A stretch of DNA of 64,000 nt, from NCBI GenBank assembly GCA_038501625.1, contig JAZAYU010000258.1, forward strand, positions 375,001-439,000. Reading direction: 5' to 3'. Positions within the stretch are counted from its first letter, which is position 1; the number at the start of each line of letters is the position of its first letter. The notes under the pieces were generated by a model, which did no database searches, was not told where the DNA came from, and worked only from the letters and a program-made list of their open reading frames with translations. The position numbers and the translations under genes were made by a program. This document shows positions 55,601 through 64,000 of the stretch, in pieces. The DNA comes from Corbicula japonica. Lineage: Eukaryota > Mollusca > Bivalvia > Venerida > Cyrenidae.

Positions 55601-57647
55601 CATTTACACTAAGATGTCATTTATCCAATATGTAAGACCCATGTAATTCCACTATTCTGTATTGAAAAATTGTTAAAATTCTTAAACTCAAGTTATCTTA
55701 GGCCTTAAAAAAAAATAAATTAATAAATAACATGCTGTCCAGGAATAGGTAGGGCAGGTAGGATTTTTTTTTGTTAGACACAAGAGCGTGGTGCGTGATG
55801 TAATGCATAACCATATTAACCATTAAGTAGTCAATGCAAGCTCAAGCTTTAATATTTTTAATACTGCTACTACAGGTTCCTGCTAGTATAGAACAATTAT
55901 TATTAACAACGTTTTGATTTGACTATGCCCTGATTTATCATCAAGTTCAAAACTATTGATGGAAATGTGAGTTCTGAAAAAGCAAAAAATATCATTATAG
56001 TACATACCAAATTTTTTGTATATAGACATAAAAATTGGTAGGGAAGGGCACATTTTTAGGTAGGGTTAAGTAACCCTAACAAATCAGTTTTTTTAGGCCT
56101 TAGGATGTTTGATAACAAAAAATGAAATAATCCTATAAACAGGGTTCCATTTGACCTGGGAGATGACCCTTTGACCCTTGAAATTTCCAGAAAGCCTTAT
56201 TTTGACACCTAGGATTTTAGCTGAAGGGTTTCATTTTTTCCTTGAATTAGGGGTATTTTTGGTTTGAAATTGAGAAAACCCCTTAAAAATGGACAAAAGG
56301 ACTATTGAGATACAGCAGCTAGTGGAACCCCTGCAAGCTATAAATATGATTATGATGCATATTTAAAAGGTGCTGGTTTGGTAAAATTTTAAGTTTTCTC
56401 TGAAAAAAAAAACAACAAAACAAAACACAACAGGAACACACTGGTACATTCTCAGGCTATTAAGTAATTTTAAATTATTTTTACTCAAACCCTCTTTAAA
56501 ATTCCCCTGTTCACTAACTGGGACTCTAGACACCTGGAGTGTATGATTACAGTGCTTTTCATCAGAAAATTGGGAAGAGGCCCTGGCCTTTCCAATTGGG
56601 AAATTTATGTGTGATCATTGTTTATTTTGGGAAAACAAAATTGATTGAAAGATGGGTTCTAGTTTATAAAACTGATAATAGGTATTTTAACTTAAATATA
56701 ATTTTTTAAGCTTTTTATTTTTCAGACTCTAATTTTGAAACACCCCTCAGAGGAGTTTTAACCATTTTTGGACATCTTACTTAGCATTTTGGGAAGAGTT
56801 TTTGCCACAAATGGGAAAAAGTACTATATTTTTGGATTGAGAAGAGGCCTTTTATAGGCCTCTGTTATATAACCATGAAAAGCCCTGGATTATGTAACAT
56901 GTTAAAGTTTGAAGTTGTGTTGCTCTATAAAGATATGGAGTTGGTTCATAGCACTGCAACAACTTGGTTCAAAAAGGTCATATCTCAGGAGATCTTGGTC
57001 ATGTCCCACTTGGATAAATGCCCCTTGTAAGTTTATCATACATTGATCTAATTTAAAATACAATTTTAGAAGAAAAATAATCTGAGATAAATAGTCTGAC
57101 AGAGAACTTGTTGGGGTTTTCCCTAGAGTTACTTCCCCTATCTGTCAAATTTTCAAAACATTGCTATGTTTTGCATTGAAAAGCAAATAAGCTGCAGATG
57201 AATTTAAAATTATTTATATGCATTAGTGTCGAGCAATCGCAGTTGTATCATAAGAGCATTATATCCTTTCTACAATGAGTACCGATCCTGCATATTTGAT
57301 GCGCAAACATGACCAGTATCTACTCGAATTCAACAGTTGTCAAAAAGTGACGCTATAATTCGGACGAAGTTTTCGACCGTTCAAATGGAGAATTAGGGCT
57401 CAATACCTTTCGGAAATACTGCCACATAATGCCTGTTGGACCAGTCATTATCAGGAGGGTACAAGCGTCCATCTGAGAGCCGGATTCCTCGCATTGCACC
57501 AGAATCTGGGTTGCGATATTTCAGCCCACAAGACCCAGGAAACTGCGCGTTCAGAGTGGACAAGAGCAGCGTCCCGTCCTCCTCAAGCGGGACTTCCATC
57601 GGTTCCTCATTTTCATCTTCTGTTACCTGAATATACTTGCTCATCAT
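45827..57647 (-). CDS. TARDBP: TDP-43 RNA-binding protein, four coding exons
   Basis: TDP-43 is a nuclear RNA-binding protein that represses cryptic splicing and binds UG-rich RNA. The exons in transcript order are 57647-57407, 54909-54734, 53308-53165 and 46630-45827. All junctions are GT-AG and in phase, giving about 454 residues (human 414). The order is an N-terminal ubiquitin-like domain ([20 protein letters not shown]), a basic NLS-like stretch ([10 protein letters not shown]), RRM1 ([19 protein letters not shown]), RRM2 ([17 protein letters not shown]) and a Gly/Gln/Pro-rich C-terminal domain holding the conserved helix [15 protein letters not shown]. Its large third intron holds the GGACGGACGTTAC cluster and an extra ORF. 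Confidence 0.97.
46790..46917. mobile_element. PalB fragment, copy 18 (TARDBP intron 3)
   Basis: ATAGATCCTGATCAGACTGG, GTGTAGATCATGATCAATGG and TCAATGGAGCGAAGAG. Strongly decayed. Confidence 0.55.
46918..47363. other. TARDBP intron 3, nothing recognised
   Basis: AT-rich intron sequence without features. Confidence 0.4.
47364..47596. mobile_element. PalB palindromic MITE, copy 19 (TARDBP intron 3)
   Basis: CCCTTTACTTATTATATACG at the left and ATATAGAAAAGGG at the right. Two arms with GACCAGTGTAGATCC stems. Confidence 0.85.
47911..48015. mobile_element. PalA palindromic MITE, copy 12 (second arm truncated)
   Basis: GATTGTAAAACTGAGATTGG, CATCTGACTGGCTGAAATGG, then only TACCAGTTTTATATCCTTAG of the far end. 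Confidence 0.75.
48016..49175. other. TARDBP intron 3, nothing recognised
   Basis: AT-rich intron. TTGTCG/AATTGGC-type short repeats near 48465-48560 do not build a clear element. Confidence 0.4.
49360..51527. repeat. dispersed 15-base motif GGGGACGGACGTTAC, six copies
   Basis: Plus-strand copies at 49360-49374, 49714-49728, 51338-51352, 51353-51367 (first base A) and 51513-51527, and a minus-strand copy at 50982-50996. Two are directly adjacent. The sequence around each copy is unrelated and AT-rich. The motif has two CpGs in DNA that is otherwise CpG-poor. Confidence 0.85.
49934..50314 (-). CDS. unassigned 126-residue ORF in TARDBP intron 3
   Basis: Starts [19 protein letters not shown], then a folded-looking domain: [40 protein letters not shown] and [19 protein letters not shown]. 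The layout (DFV.V.F......F...V.......V.FL...G.....PD....) resembles a small domain I associate with uncharacterised, probably transposon-related ORFs in cnidarians and molluscs, though I cannot name the family. It lies on the same strand as TARDBP but has no obvious splice sites joining it. It may be a mobile-element relic or a nested gene. Confidence 0.5.
   Translation of the reverse strand: MEAIREKAREKKIPENSDSPLKDNENLPTLPKENDFVAIRFKTKDSTKCFFAKCCEIDGNEIYVEFLEKCGKYYQYPDTSDESWQLLTDVVCCLPQPGMVYTGSRLKCHFELSISQLDVLKGYKLM
52619..52812 (-). mobile_element. hAT-like MITE 'GGTTCCA', copy 1 (TARDBP intron 3)
   Basis: Ends GGGTTCCAGTAGCTGCTGAA and, inverted, GGGTTCCATTTGACCC. The interior is inverted relative to the copy at 56140-56333 (GGGTCATCTATTGGGTCAAA versus its complement). 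No ORF. Confidence 0.75.
53165..53308 (-). CDS. TARDBP: TARDBP exon 3: end of RRM1
   Basis: 144 bp in phase 0 (acceptor ACTTTTTTAG, donor GTAGGT). Encodes [20 protein letters not shown] with the RNP1 motif, then [19 protein letters not shown], matching human RRM1 and the start of the inter-RRM linker. Confidence 0.96.
53309..54154. other. TARDBP intron 2, no clear element in 5'-most part
   Basis: AT-rich. TTTTTACCCCCAGATGACCA near 53746 and TTTTTGACCCCAGATGACCT near 53862 form a short repeat pair. Nothing else is recognised. Confidence 0.4.
54155..54388. mobile_element. PalB palindromic MITE, copy 20 (TARDBP intron 2)
   Basis: CCCTTTTCTCTATAGACACACC at the left, GGAGGAAAGGG at the right. 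Flanks are mutated to ATAA and ATAA. The arm order is that of copy 10. Confidence 0.88.
54734..54909 (-). CDS. TARDBP: TARDBP exon 2: NLS and first part of RRM1
   Basis: Acceptor TACTTTTAG, donor CAG|GTACCG, phase 1 in and 0 out. Encodes [15 protein letters not shown], the basic [10 protein letters not shown] stretch, then [18 protein letters not shown] and [12 protein letters not shown]. The conserved RRM1 Trp is present. Confidence 0.96.
55017..55221. mobile_element. hAT-like MITE (CAGGGCTCT ends, TARDBP intron 1)
   Basis: Left CAGGGCTCTAACTAGATTTCC and right, inverted, CAGGGCTCTCACTTGGGAG. The flanking duplication is imperfect (ATTCT shared). No ORF. Confidence 0.7.
55222..55695. other. 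TARDBP intron 1, nothing recognised
   Basis: AT-rich intron sequence. Confidence 0.4.
55696..56104. mobile_element. inverted-repeat MITE (CTTAGGCCTTAAAAAA ends)
   Basis: Left CTTAGGCCTTAAAAAAAAAT and right, inverted, CTAAGGCCTAAAAAAACTG. Subterminal GGTAGGGCAGGTAGG and GGTAGGGTTAAG. No ORF and no clear target duplication. Confidence 0.55.
56140..56333 (+). mobile_element. hAT-like MITE 'GGTTCCA', copy 2 (TARDBP intron 1)
   Basis: Left CAGGGTTCCATTTGACC and right, inverted, CAGGGGTTCCACTAGCTGC. CTATAAA lies just before the left end and four bases after the right end, a possible offset duplication. Confidence 0.78.
56550..56886. mobile_element. hAT-like MITE (GCTTTTCAT ends)
   Basis: Left CAGTGCTTTTCATCAG and right, inverted, CAGGGCTTTTCATGG, with GAAGAGGCC near both ends in mirrored positions. 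No ORF. Confidence 0.65.
57407..57647 (-). CDS. TARDBP: TARDBP exon 1: N-terminal domain and start
   Basis: Two adjacent ATG codons (57647 and 57644). The second matches the usual MS(E/K)YI start. Encodes [40 protein letters not shown] and [15 protein letters not shown], the ubiquitin-like oligomerisation domain. Donor AAAG|GTATTG, phase 1. Confidence 0.96.
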
Positions 57648-58727
57648 TCACACATTTAAAACAATCAAGTCCACTCAAAACAACCGAAATATTGGGCAAA
57701 ATGCCCTCACCCCGAAAACCGCGGCCTTCAAAATGGCGTCGTCTGTTGACAATTTGGCGATTACAACGCCATCTTTTGGTGACCCAAATTAGCTGGTTCT
57801 CGTTTAAACGGGCATCTTTTAGAAAAAGCCGATAGCCATATTTTCTAATTCGAGTTATTTCTCTTGGACCATTTGATGAGTTGGTGAAATCTCTTAAGTG
57901 TTCTACACCAGCAAAATAAAGATGTCATTCTAATGAAAACATGATAAATAAAAGATGGTCACGAATTTGAATCTGTCCCTCAATATATGTTTCTTTTAGA
58001 TCTTTAATCTTAATAATAATGTATCTTAAACACAACCTGTTTCACTTCACTTCCATACCCAATGTTTTAAATCAGTTATTAATTTGTTAATACTTATGTC
58101 AATTTTGAGGGGTATGCAGAAGGCCTCATGAAAATAAAATTGGTAAACGAAACGATGTTTGTGATTGTTTTTAAAACTTATGCATTACCTTCTTTAAAAG
58201 GGGGTTTATTATTGTATTATTATTATATAATTATTACATTTCAAAGATAACAAATAAGTTATACCGTAAAATTGCTTTTAAATGCCCCAGAGGCTTTACA
58301 TATTCTAAAGGGTTACTTAGTATTTAAATAATTTTTTATTTTCTAAAATACTGAGCAAAAATGTAACATCACCCTTTTTAAATCAAAAATTTTGTTCATT
58401 GATGCTTCATTTTATCATTAATATATTTTTGGTATTTGGTAATTATCTGAACATTTGATAACTTTAGCCGGAAGATATTGTTATTTTTCACAGAGGCCAA
58501 GGTAATCTCCTCTTTCCTAAATAATGATGAGATTGATATGTTTACATTAAAGCCACAAAAAGATTATTTGGCAGTAAAATTTAGAAGTTAATGGCTTGTA
58601 CAGAAGAAAACAACAATAGTTTTAGTCTATTGATGCAGGAATCTATTTAAAATCCTCTAGTTTAGATTTCTGATGCAAAGAAATGAGATACAGTAATTAA
58701 ATATCCTTTTTTGTAAAAAATATTAAA
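57648..58727. other. TARDBP upstream region, no further gene recognised
   Basis: Contains an AAAATGGCGTCG motif near 57734 mirrored by ACGCCATCTTTT near 57769. These resemble YY1-type sites and the DNA here is locally richer in CpG, consistent with a promoter. Beyond about 57850 it is plain AT-rich DNA. Confidence 0.4.
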
Positions 58728-58875
58728 AAAAAAATTATTACAAAATCATCACTGGGTAGCCCAGATGGGCTTGTGCTGAAGGCATCGCCGGCTAATAAAA
58801 ATAAATATTTAAAATAAAATTACTACAAAATCATCATCGGGAAGTCCGGATGGGCTTGTGCTGCAGGCAGCACCA
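58728..58875 (+). repeat. tandem pair of a SINE-tail-like unit
   Basis: AAATTATTACAAAATCATCA, then GATGGGCTTGTGCTGAAGGC, recurs ~90 bp later as AAATTACTACAAAATCATCA, then GATGGGCTTGTGCTGCAGGC. The first unit ends CGCCGGCTAATAAAAATAAA, like a SINE 3' tail. Confidence 0.55.
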
Positions 58876-58925
58876 ACTGGGTGTTTGTGTGTTGCTGCCA
58901 CGGCATGTTTTCTGCACCGTATAGT

Positions 58926-59118
58926 GATGGTGCAAGCACACAGGTCCAGATCAGCAAGCACATCTGTGCCATGTTATCTGGATCTGCACTTTTGGCTTCA
59001 TTATCAGAAATATCCAAATACATTTGTATATATAATAGCAGACGGTGTATATCCTGATGAGATGTCGTTGTTGTCCCAACTGTTCTGGATTTACACTGGT
59101 CCCACACACATTATAACA
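58926..59118. mobile_element. PalB palindromic MITE, copy 21 (degenerate)
   Basis: AGGTCCAGATCAGCAAGCAC, ATCTGGATCTGCACTTTTGG, GGTGTATATCCTGATGAGAT and CTGGATTTACACTGGTCCC. The ends are lost. Confidence 0.6.
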
Positions 59119-59865
59119 TGTGTCATAATGTGCAGTCAAATCAGATTCAGTTACCTGTACAAGGGAGATAATTCAAATAGGTTTAGATTTAAGTGTCTTC
59201 CTGCAGTTATTTCCCTTGGAGACAAGTATCTTGACACTACAAATCTTATGGCCAAAAGGTACTATACTCTTTTGATAATGTAAAAGTGATCTCACAGTTG
59301 ACACAAGTACTGAAAAGCCTTCCAATCTATCAAAACTGTGTAGCAGAACATGCAAAAACATTGTTCTACCTTTTGACTATGGTCTGCATTAACATTTTGT
59401 GCCTCCAAGAAATGTCGTGTCTTGTGTAGAAATCAACCAAATGGAAATTGCCGATTGACAACATTGATTTGTGCATGTTGGCTAGGGACTTAGTATTCAT
59501 GTACAGTTTGACTTGTGTCCAGCACATACTGTGTTCTGTTTTGTACCCAATACTCCAGCTGCTAGTAAATACTCTCATAAAATGGCCACCACCTTCGTTA
59601 AAAACTGCTGCGGCCCAAAAAATTACACTGACTGGATTTTTTTTTCTTCAATTTTAATGCTCAAATGGTGATGTGGCCTTTACTTGGGTGCGATCATAAC
59701 ATGAGTGATTCCTGTAGATGTCGTCACTGATAATGGCCAGACTGGAGCAAGTTTGACTGAAAGCCTGCCAGTAGTTTAGGAGAAACACACAAAAACGATT
59801 TGTGACAGAAATTCAGACAGCCAGCCAGAAAAGGAAAACATTAAAATGTCTCCCGAACCACTAAG
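59119..59865. other. non-coding, nothing recognised
   Basis: No domain-bearing ORF or repeat that I can name. Confidence 0.4.
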
Positions 59866-60378
59866 TTGTGTGTGTGTGTGTGTGTGTGTGTGGGGGGGGG
59901 GGGGGCGGTTAGGGGGACATAATTATAAAAGTTGAATTTGGTGTTCCATGTTGCCTAAAATTGCATTTAAAAGGGGCATAACTAAAAAAAATTGAAGCAG
60001 GGGTTATAATTGTTGTTGTCAGTGATTTGTTTAATCAGATGATATATTCAAAGTATTAAATAAATATGAACAAGTGCTTTCAAAGTTAGATGCAACATTA
60101 AGTTTCATGTTAAAGATGCATTTGAAAGGTGGATAACTTAAAAAGTAGTGAAACAGGAGTTATTATTCTTGTTGTCACCAATTGCTTTGTTCATGCACAT
60201 AATATATATTCCATAATATATATTCCAAGTATGACATACTTAGGACAAGTACTTTCAAAGTTATAGGCAACATTGAGTTTCATGTTGAAGGTGGGAGACT
60301 AACAGACACACCTAACGGCATCACTTGATTATAGGATCCTTATATGTCTACCTGCTATCGCAGGCCTCACAAAAACCT
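59866..60378. mobile_element. HINE-D-type element, short and decayed (HINE-E)
   Basis: A (TG)n(G)n microsatellite at 59868-59905 is followed by about two decayed copies of the HINE-D core (AAAAGGGGCATAACTAAAAA, GGACAAGTACTTTCAAAGTT). The same right end follows: GTCTACCTGCTATCGCAGGC, then CTCACAAAAAC. It shows that the family's right end and core travel together. Confidence 0.75.
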
Positions 60379-60546
60379 AAATTTCTACATCATCTGGATC
60401 TTCAGAAATAAACAACAGACAAAGTCTTAACAGGAGCATTGTTTATTTTAATCCCAACCATATTTAAATATTTACAAAAACAAGGTATCAAAAACAAAAG
60501 TTCTTTGAAACAAAAAACAACTTATCAAAGCATAAATTAAACTTAA

Positions 60547-60674
60547 AAACGAAAAACTGTGATTGGAAACCAGTCTCAAATCTCAAGTATCTAATTGGCT
60601 GAAATGGCGACTGGTCGCCATTTCAGCCAATCAGATGCTTGAGATTTGAGACTGGTTTCCATGCTCAGTTTTAA
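60547..60674. mobile_element. PalA palindromic MITE, copy 13 (near-perfect hairpin)
   Basis: AAAAACTGTGATTGGAAACC ... ATTGGCTGAAATGGCGACTG, then the complement to CCATGCTCAGTTTTAAAG. The outer ~10 bp are lost. Confidence 0.88.
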
Positions 60675-60857
60675 AGACAAAAATAAAGTGTAATATCATT
60701 GTTAGCACTATAACAAAATGTCATGTACAAAAAAAACACAACAGCAATCAATACAGTATATAGTGTTTATGTTATTATAATGAAACCCCTCAAGACCATT
60801 ACACAAGTTATAACAAACATACTATATACAGTCACATATACAGTGAAGCGTCTTGCT

Positions 60858-60982
60858 TTAGGTGGGAGTCTTCAGCTTGAGATGGGAGTCTCCGGCTTTA
60901 GGTGGAAGTCTCCGATTAAAAGGTGTGTACAGCTTTAGGTGGGAGTCTCCAGCTTTCGTTGGGATTCTCCAACTTTTGAACA
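60858..60982 (+). repeat. short minisatellite, ~24-26-bp unit
   Basis: About five variants of GCTTTAGGTGGGAGTCTCCA in a row (GGTGGGAGTCTTCAGCTTGA, GATGGGAGTCTCCGGCTTTA and so on). Confidence 0.8.
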
Positions 60983-61219
60983 TCACCATTTCTTAGAATA
61001 TTACATGGTTTAGTAATAGATGAAAAAACTCCCAATTTCTTTTCATTTTCAAAATCTCCCATTTTTTCACGGGCCAATCTCCCACTGAAGCATCAAAAAA
61101 AAAGGCTTACTAATAGTCCCCACTTTAGAGTTTTTGAAATACAGATTTCCCCGTTATTAAATAAATTTTTAACAATAATTGTCTAATCAGTTGCTACCAT
61201 CATGCAGCAATGGTCCAAA

Positions 61220-61447
61220 AACCATTTACTCCATGGCATATGGCTGTTGTTCATGGGTGGACAGTGTTGAGCCAGATCAGCCAAAACATCTGTACTGTGT
61301 TATAAGGATCTATACTATTTGTTTTTAGGTTCAGTGGGCCAAGAGGCAACCATTGTAGATCCAGATCAGACAGCAACGGATGTCCTGGGTGATCAGGATC
61401 TACACTTGTTCAATTCATGTTAAAATCCATATATACAGAGTAAAGGG
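61220..61447. mobile_element. PalB palindromic MITE, copy 22 (diverged)
   Basis: ACCATTTACTCCATGGC at the left, CAGAGTAAAGGG at the right. Arms with GAGCCAGATCAGCC and GATCCAGATCAGACAG. Confidence 0.7.
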
Positions 61448-61580
61448 TTTACTAATTGACTAAAGTGACCACTAACCAGAACAAACCACTTCTATAATGT
61501 TCATTGACTTTCAATATTTCCAGAAATTCTTACAGAGAACATAATTATTATGTCTGCTGTATGCATTCCCAGATCACGGC

Positions 61581-61707
61581 TAAAGGTTATAAAACTGAGC
61601 TTGGAGACCATTCTCATATCCTAAACATCTAGACAAGTCTCCATTTCTGCCAATCTGATGGTTGAGATTTGAAACTGGTCTCCATTTTCAGTTTTATGAC
61701 CTTGGGT
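61581..61707. mobile_element. PalA palindromic MITE, copy 14 (diverged)
   Basis: TAAAGGTTATAAAACTGAGC ... GGAGACCATTCTCATATCC and GATTTGAAACTGGTCTCC ... CAGTTTTATGACCTTGGG. Confidence 0.8.
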
Positions 61708-61756
61708 CCAGTAGTCTCAAAACAAACATCAATTGTATATCCCTCTAGTGTGTATA

Positions 61757-61940
61757 ATTTATATGGGTTTATCACATGTGAAAACAATGGAGATCCAGAT
61801 CAGCAGGCACAGACATCTGATCAGGATCTACACTGGTCACCTCTTGGTCAGAAACCTGATGAATCTTAAAACAAACACAGATGTACCTGCTGATCTACAC
61901 TGTTTGCCCATGCAATAAAACCAGTATCTGTGTTGTAACG
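61757..61940. mobile_element. PalB palindromic MITE, copy 23 (degenerate)
   Basis: GGAGATCCAGATCAGCAGGC, CATCTGATCAGGATCTACAC and CTGCTGATCTACACTG. The ends are worn. Confidence 0.65.
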
Positions 61941-62113
61941 GAATACCAGTAATAAATTTGAATATGAATTTACATTGTATATGACAGTAGGAAAGAGCAT
62001 AGAATATATATTAATCAAACAGACATATATAAAAACAATCAAAACAGTTTACGAGATAGTATCATGTACTGTCCAGTTTTCAGTAGCATCCAAAGTTCAT
62101 TAAAAATGATAGT

Positions 62114-62203
62114 GTCTCTAGCTGGGAGCGAACCCCTACCGCCACGGCGACAGCGCCTAACCCTGAAATTCCTGCTACGCAACCAACTGAGCTAACCGGG
62201 ACA
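62114..62203 (-). mobile_element. tRNA-derived SINE, second family
   Basis: Minus strand: GTCCCGGTTAGCTCAGTTGG (A box) and GGTAGGGGTTCGCTCCCAGC (B box), with a long insert between. The first part looks like a tRNA but no closed cloverleaf forms. Confidence 0.65.
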
Positions 62204-62360
62204 ACCCCAAAAAAGGTTGATCGGATAGCCCTGATATAAGTAACAATCACTGCATGACATCGGTAATTGGTTATTAACAGTTTGTTTACACTTAACCTGC
62301 TGTGACATTGTAGCCTTCTGTGGTAAGCAGTCATATCCGATGTACAGCCCAAAACGAGTG

Positions 62361-62454
62361 CAAATCAGATTAGAAACATTATTCTTATGTGAAGATATGG
62401 TTGCCCCAAATCAGATTAGAAACATTATTCTTATGTGAAGATATGGTTGCCCAT
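62361..62454 (+). repeat. 47-48-bp tandem duplication
   Basis: CAAATCAGATTAGAAACATT ... GATATGGTTGCCC occurs twice head to tail with no mismatch that I can see, so it is recent. Confidence 0.9.
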
Positions 62455-63028
62455 ATATTTTTGTAACACTTTTTTGGTGATTCAGCAAAAACTAAAATTT
62501 TTCAATGGAAAACTATTAGTCTGAACGAAAACTTGAAAGGGGAATCCCTGTTAATGCCTGCTGCTTAAGTCATATGATGCCATGTGAGTTGCAATCCTGT
62601 ACCGTAAATGTTTCTGAGTGTTTTGAACAAGTAACTTGAAGTTAACGGAAACAGGACGTACTGCCAAGATGGCTGACAATATCACTGCTTTAGGTTGTTT
62701 CACTGTTTAAGGTTTAAATGAAATAATAAATGAATTAAATTTGTATTAATATTAGGATCATTCAAAATAAATTTAACGTAAGTCATGGTTTTATCTAAGT
62801 TGCTGTTTATTAACATAACTGAAATTAAGCTGATCAACAACTATACTGAAAACTGGTCAGACAACATTAATTATTAGAGATGTCAACAACTTAAATACTA
62901 AACAAAAGTATGTGTCTTCCTCTTCAAAGAATAATAAAAGGGCAGAAAATACATACTCTGCGTACTCTCCACTCACAAACAAATATGCATGCTCCCTCTG
63001 TCAGCCCTGTACGCTGTGTTTCATCTAA
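62455..63028. other. non-coding, nothing recognised
   Basis: AT-rich sequence with no domain-bearing ORF. Confidence 0.4.
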
Positions 63029-63100
63029 AGGCAGCGGTAGTCTACTGGTAAAGCCCTCGCTTAGGGATCAAGGGGTCCCAGGTTCCCTAATCTGGCCCCT
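63029..63100 (+). mobile_element. tRNA-like SINE head (third type)
   Basis: GGCAGCGGTAGTCTACTGGT (A box) and GGTCCCAGGTTCCCTAATC (degenerate B box). The T loop has lost the usual TTCGA. Confidence 0.5.
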
Positions 63101-63293
63101 AATTTCCTTAATTTTCTGGTAAATTCTCTAACCCAAAAGTAACCCCTTTATTTGAATCTTGCATGTGACCCAGCTATTGTAATTAGAACTTAACGAAATT
63201 CAGCAATACATATAATACGCTCATATCAAAACAAATGCCACTTTCAAAACTGTGACATATGTCATGCCGAAAGCAACAATTAACAAATGATTT

Positions 63294-63491
63294 AACAATG
63301 CCATTTGAGTTTAACCCTTCTGCACTGGTCACATTTTCGTAATAAATAAACTAACAAATCAAAAAGCGAACTGTGCAGATCCTGATCAGATAGCACGGAT
63401 GTGCCAGCTGATCTGGATCTACACTGTTTGCCCATGCAATAAAGGTGTGTCCATGGAGGAAAGGGTAAACAATGCCATTTGAGTTTAAAAA
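63294..63491. mobile_element. PalB copy 24, first arm deleted, with a long flanking repeat
   Basis: Element 63315-63465 begins CCCTTCTGCACTGGTC directly after TTAA, so the left end and most of the first arm are gone, and ends GGAGGAAAGGG. ACAATGCCATTTGAGTTTA precedes it and is repeated right after it. Confidence 0.8.
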
Positions 63492-63628
63492 GAACAGCTA
63501 TCATACGAATTTTTATATAACTAGTTCAAAATCTAACCAGTACTTGTAACTGTATGGAGGTAACAATGAGTGACTGCCATTTATATAACATGGCAGTAAA
63601 ATGTAATAATATCTGATAAAATATTAAT

Positions 63629-63730
63629 AAATAAGGCCACTTCTTTTTTATTTTCTGGTTTATGAAAAATTTTCAAAAAAATGTCCACTGGCAGGTCGAA
63701 AAAAAAAATAAATAAAAAAGAAGTGGCCTA
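63629..63730. mobile_element. short hairpin MITE (GGCCACTTCTTTTTTATT ends)
   Basis: TAAGGCCACTTCTTTTTTAT at the left and its inverse AATAAAAAAGAAGTGGCCTA at the right enclose about 60 bp. The right end matches the inverse of the left almost perfectly, with no ORF. Confidence 0.75.
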
Positions 63731-64000
63731 ACTGAGATGATTTCATTTCTATATCAGCTGATTGTTTGTTGACAGCGTATCTGTGATAATTATAGCTTAT
63801 TTCTGATCAGGTTGTGTTTGTACCTGCAGTACCGGCACTTCGCTGTAATTAGCAGTTTGCAACTTATTTATTGCACCCTTATTAGCGACAGCCATCACTA
63901 TTAAATATTTGAATGCAAAAGTGCATAATAATCATGTAAGCTATAGCTTTGAATAGTAACTTGGTTGTACCCAGAAGAAATTCTACCCTAGCGTAAAATA
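63731..64000. other. non-coding, nothing recognised
   Basis: AT-rich sequence up to the end of the window. Confidence 0.4.

Noticed and set aside
57494..57835. Plus-strand ORF opposite TARDBP exon 1
   Set aside because: It overlaps the well-supported TARDBP first exon on the other strand and has no recognisable domain.

Overview
This window is AT-rich, intron-rich animal DNA. Its repeat landscape points to a bivalve mollusc: helitron-like elements with roughly 145-166 bp tandem cores (the 'pearl'/HINE type known from oysters and mussels), many palindromic MITEs and tRNA-derived SINEs. A clam-like heterodont is my best guess, but no species marker is present. I see no operons, CRISPR arrays or confirmed RNA genes.

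Three host genes can be read exon by exon. (1) DFFB/CAD, the caspase-activated DNase, lies on the + strand with six exons from 979 to 10406 (about 325 residues). Two conserved C-terminal histidines are replaced and there is no basic tail. (2) A divergent voltage-gated K+ channel lies on the - strand with four exons from 29954 down to 26891 (about 584 residues). It has a zinc-type T1 domain, a TVGFGD filter, a weakened S4 and an altered S6 hinge. (3) TARDBP (TDP-43) lies on the - strand with four exons from 57647 down to 45827 (about 454 residues). It keeps the N-terminal domain, an NLS-like basic stretch, both RRMs and the conserved C-terminal helix.

The rest is dominated by mobile DNA. A 2.25-kb piggyBac element (10534-12786, TTAA duplication) carries a two-exon transposase that has lost its central catalytic part. 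It sits inside a palindromic MITE just after the DFFB stop. A 3.9-kb element (19998-23903) has ~410-bp near-identical terminal inverted repeats starting AGT and a perfect 6-bp target duplication, the hallmarks of a Polinton/Maverick. It carries two small ORFs and three internal satellite arrays instead of the usual replication and capsid genes. Two hAT-type elements with exact 8-bp duplications sit in DFFB introns (4497-5227 and 6577-8899), the second with a TA-flanked element nested inside. Five helitron-like/pearl-like elements occupy 13627-14738, 32012-33146, 37069-39083, 42631-45057 and about 59866-60378. Two of these share both ends but have unrelated cores.

Two palindromic MITE families are scattered throughout. 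'PalB' (about 230 bp, TTAA-flanked, CCCTTT ends, two hairpin arms) has about 24 copies. 'PalA' (about 130 bp, one near-perfect hairpin) has about 14. Several are nested in each other, and one PalA copy forms the polypyrimidine tract of a K+ channel splice acceptor. A separate puzzle lies in the large TARDBP intron: a 15-base motif, GGGGACGGACGTTAC, occurs six times within 2.2 kb and on both strands, inside a 26-bp inverted repeat and near an unassigned 126-residue ORF.
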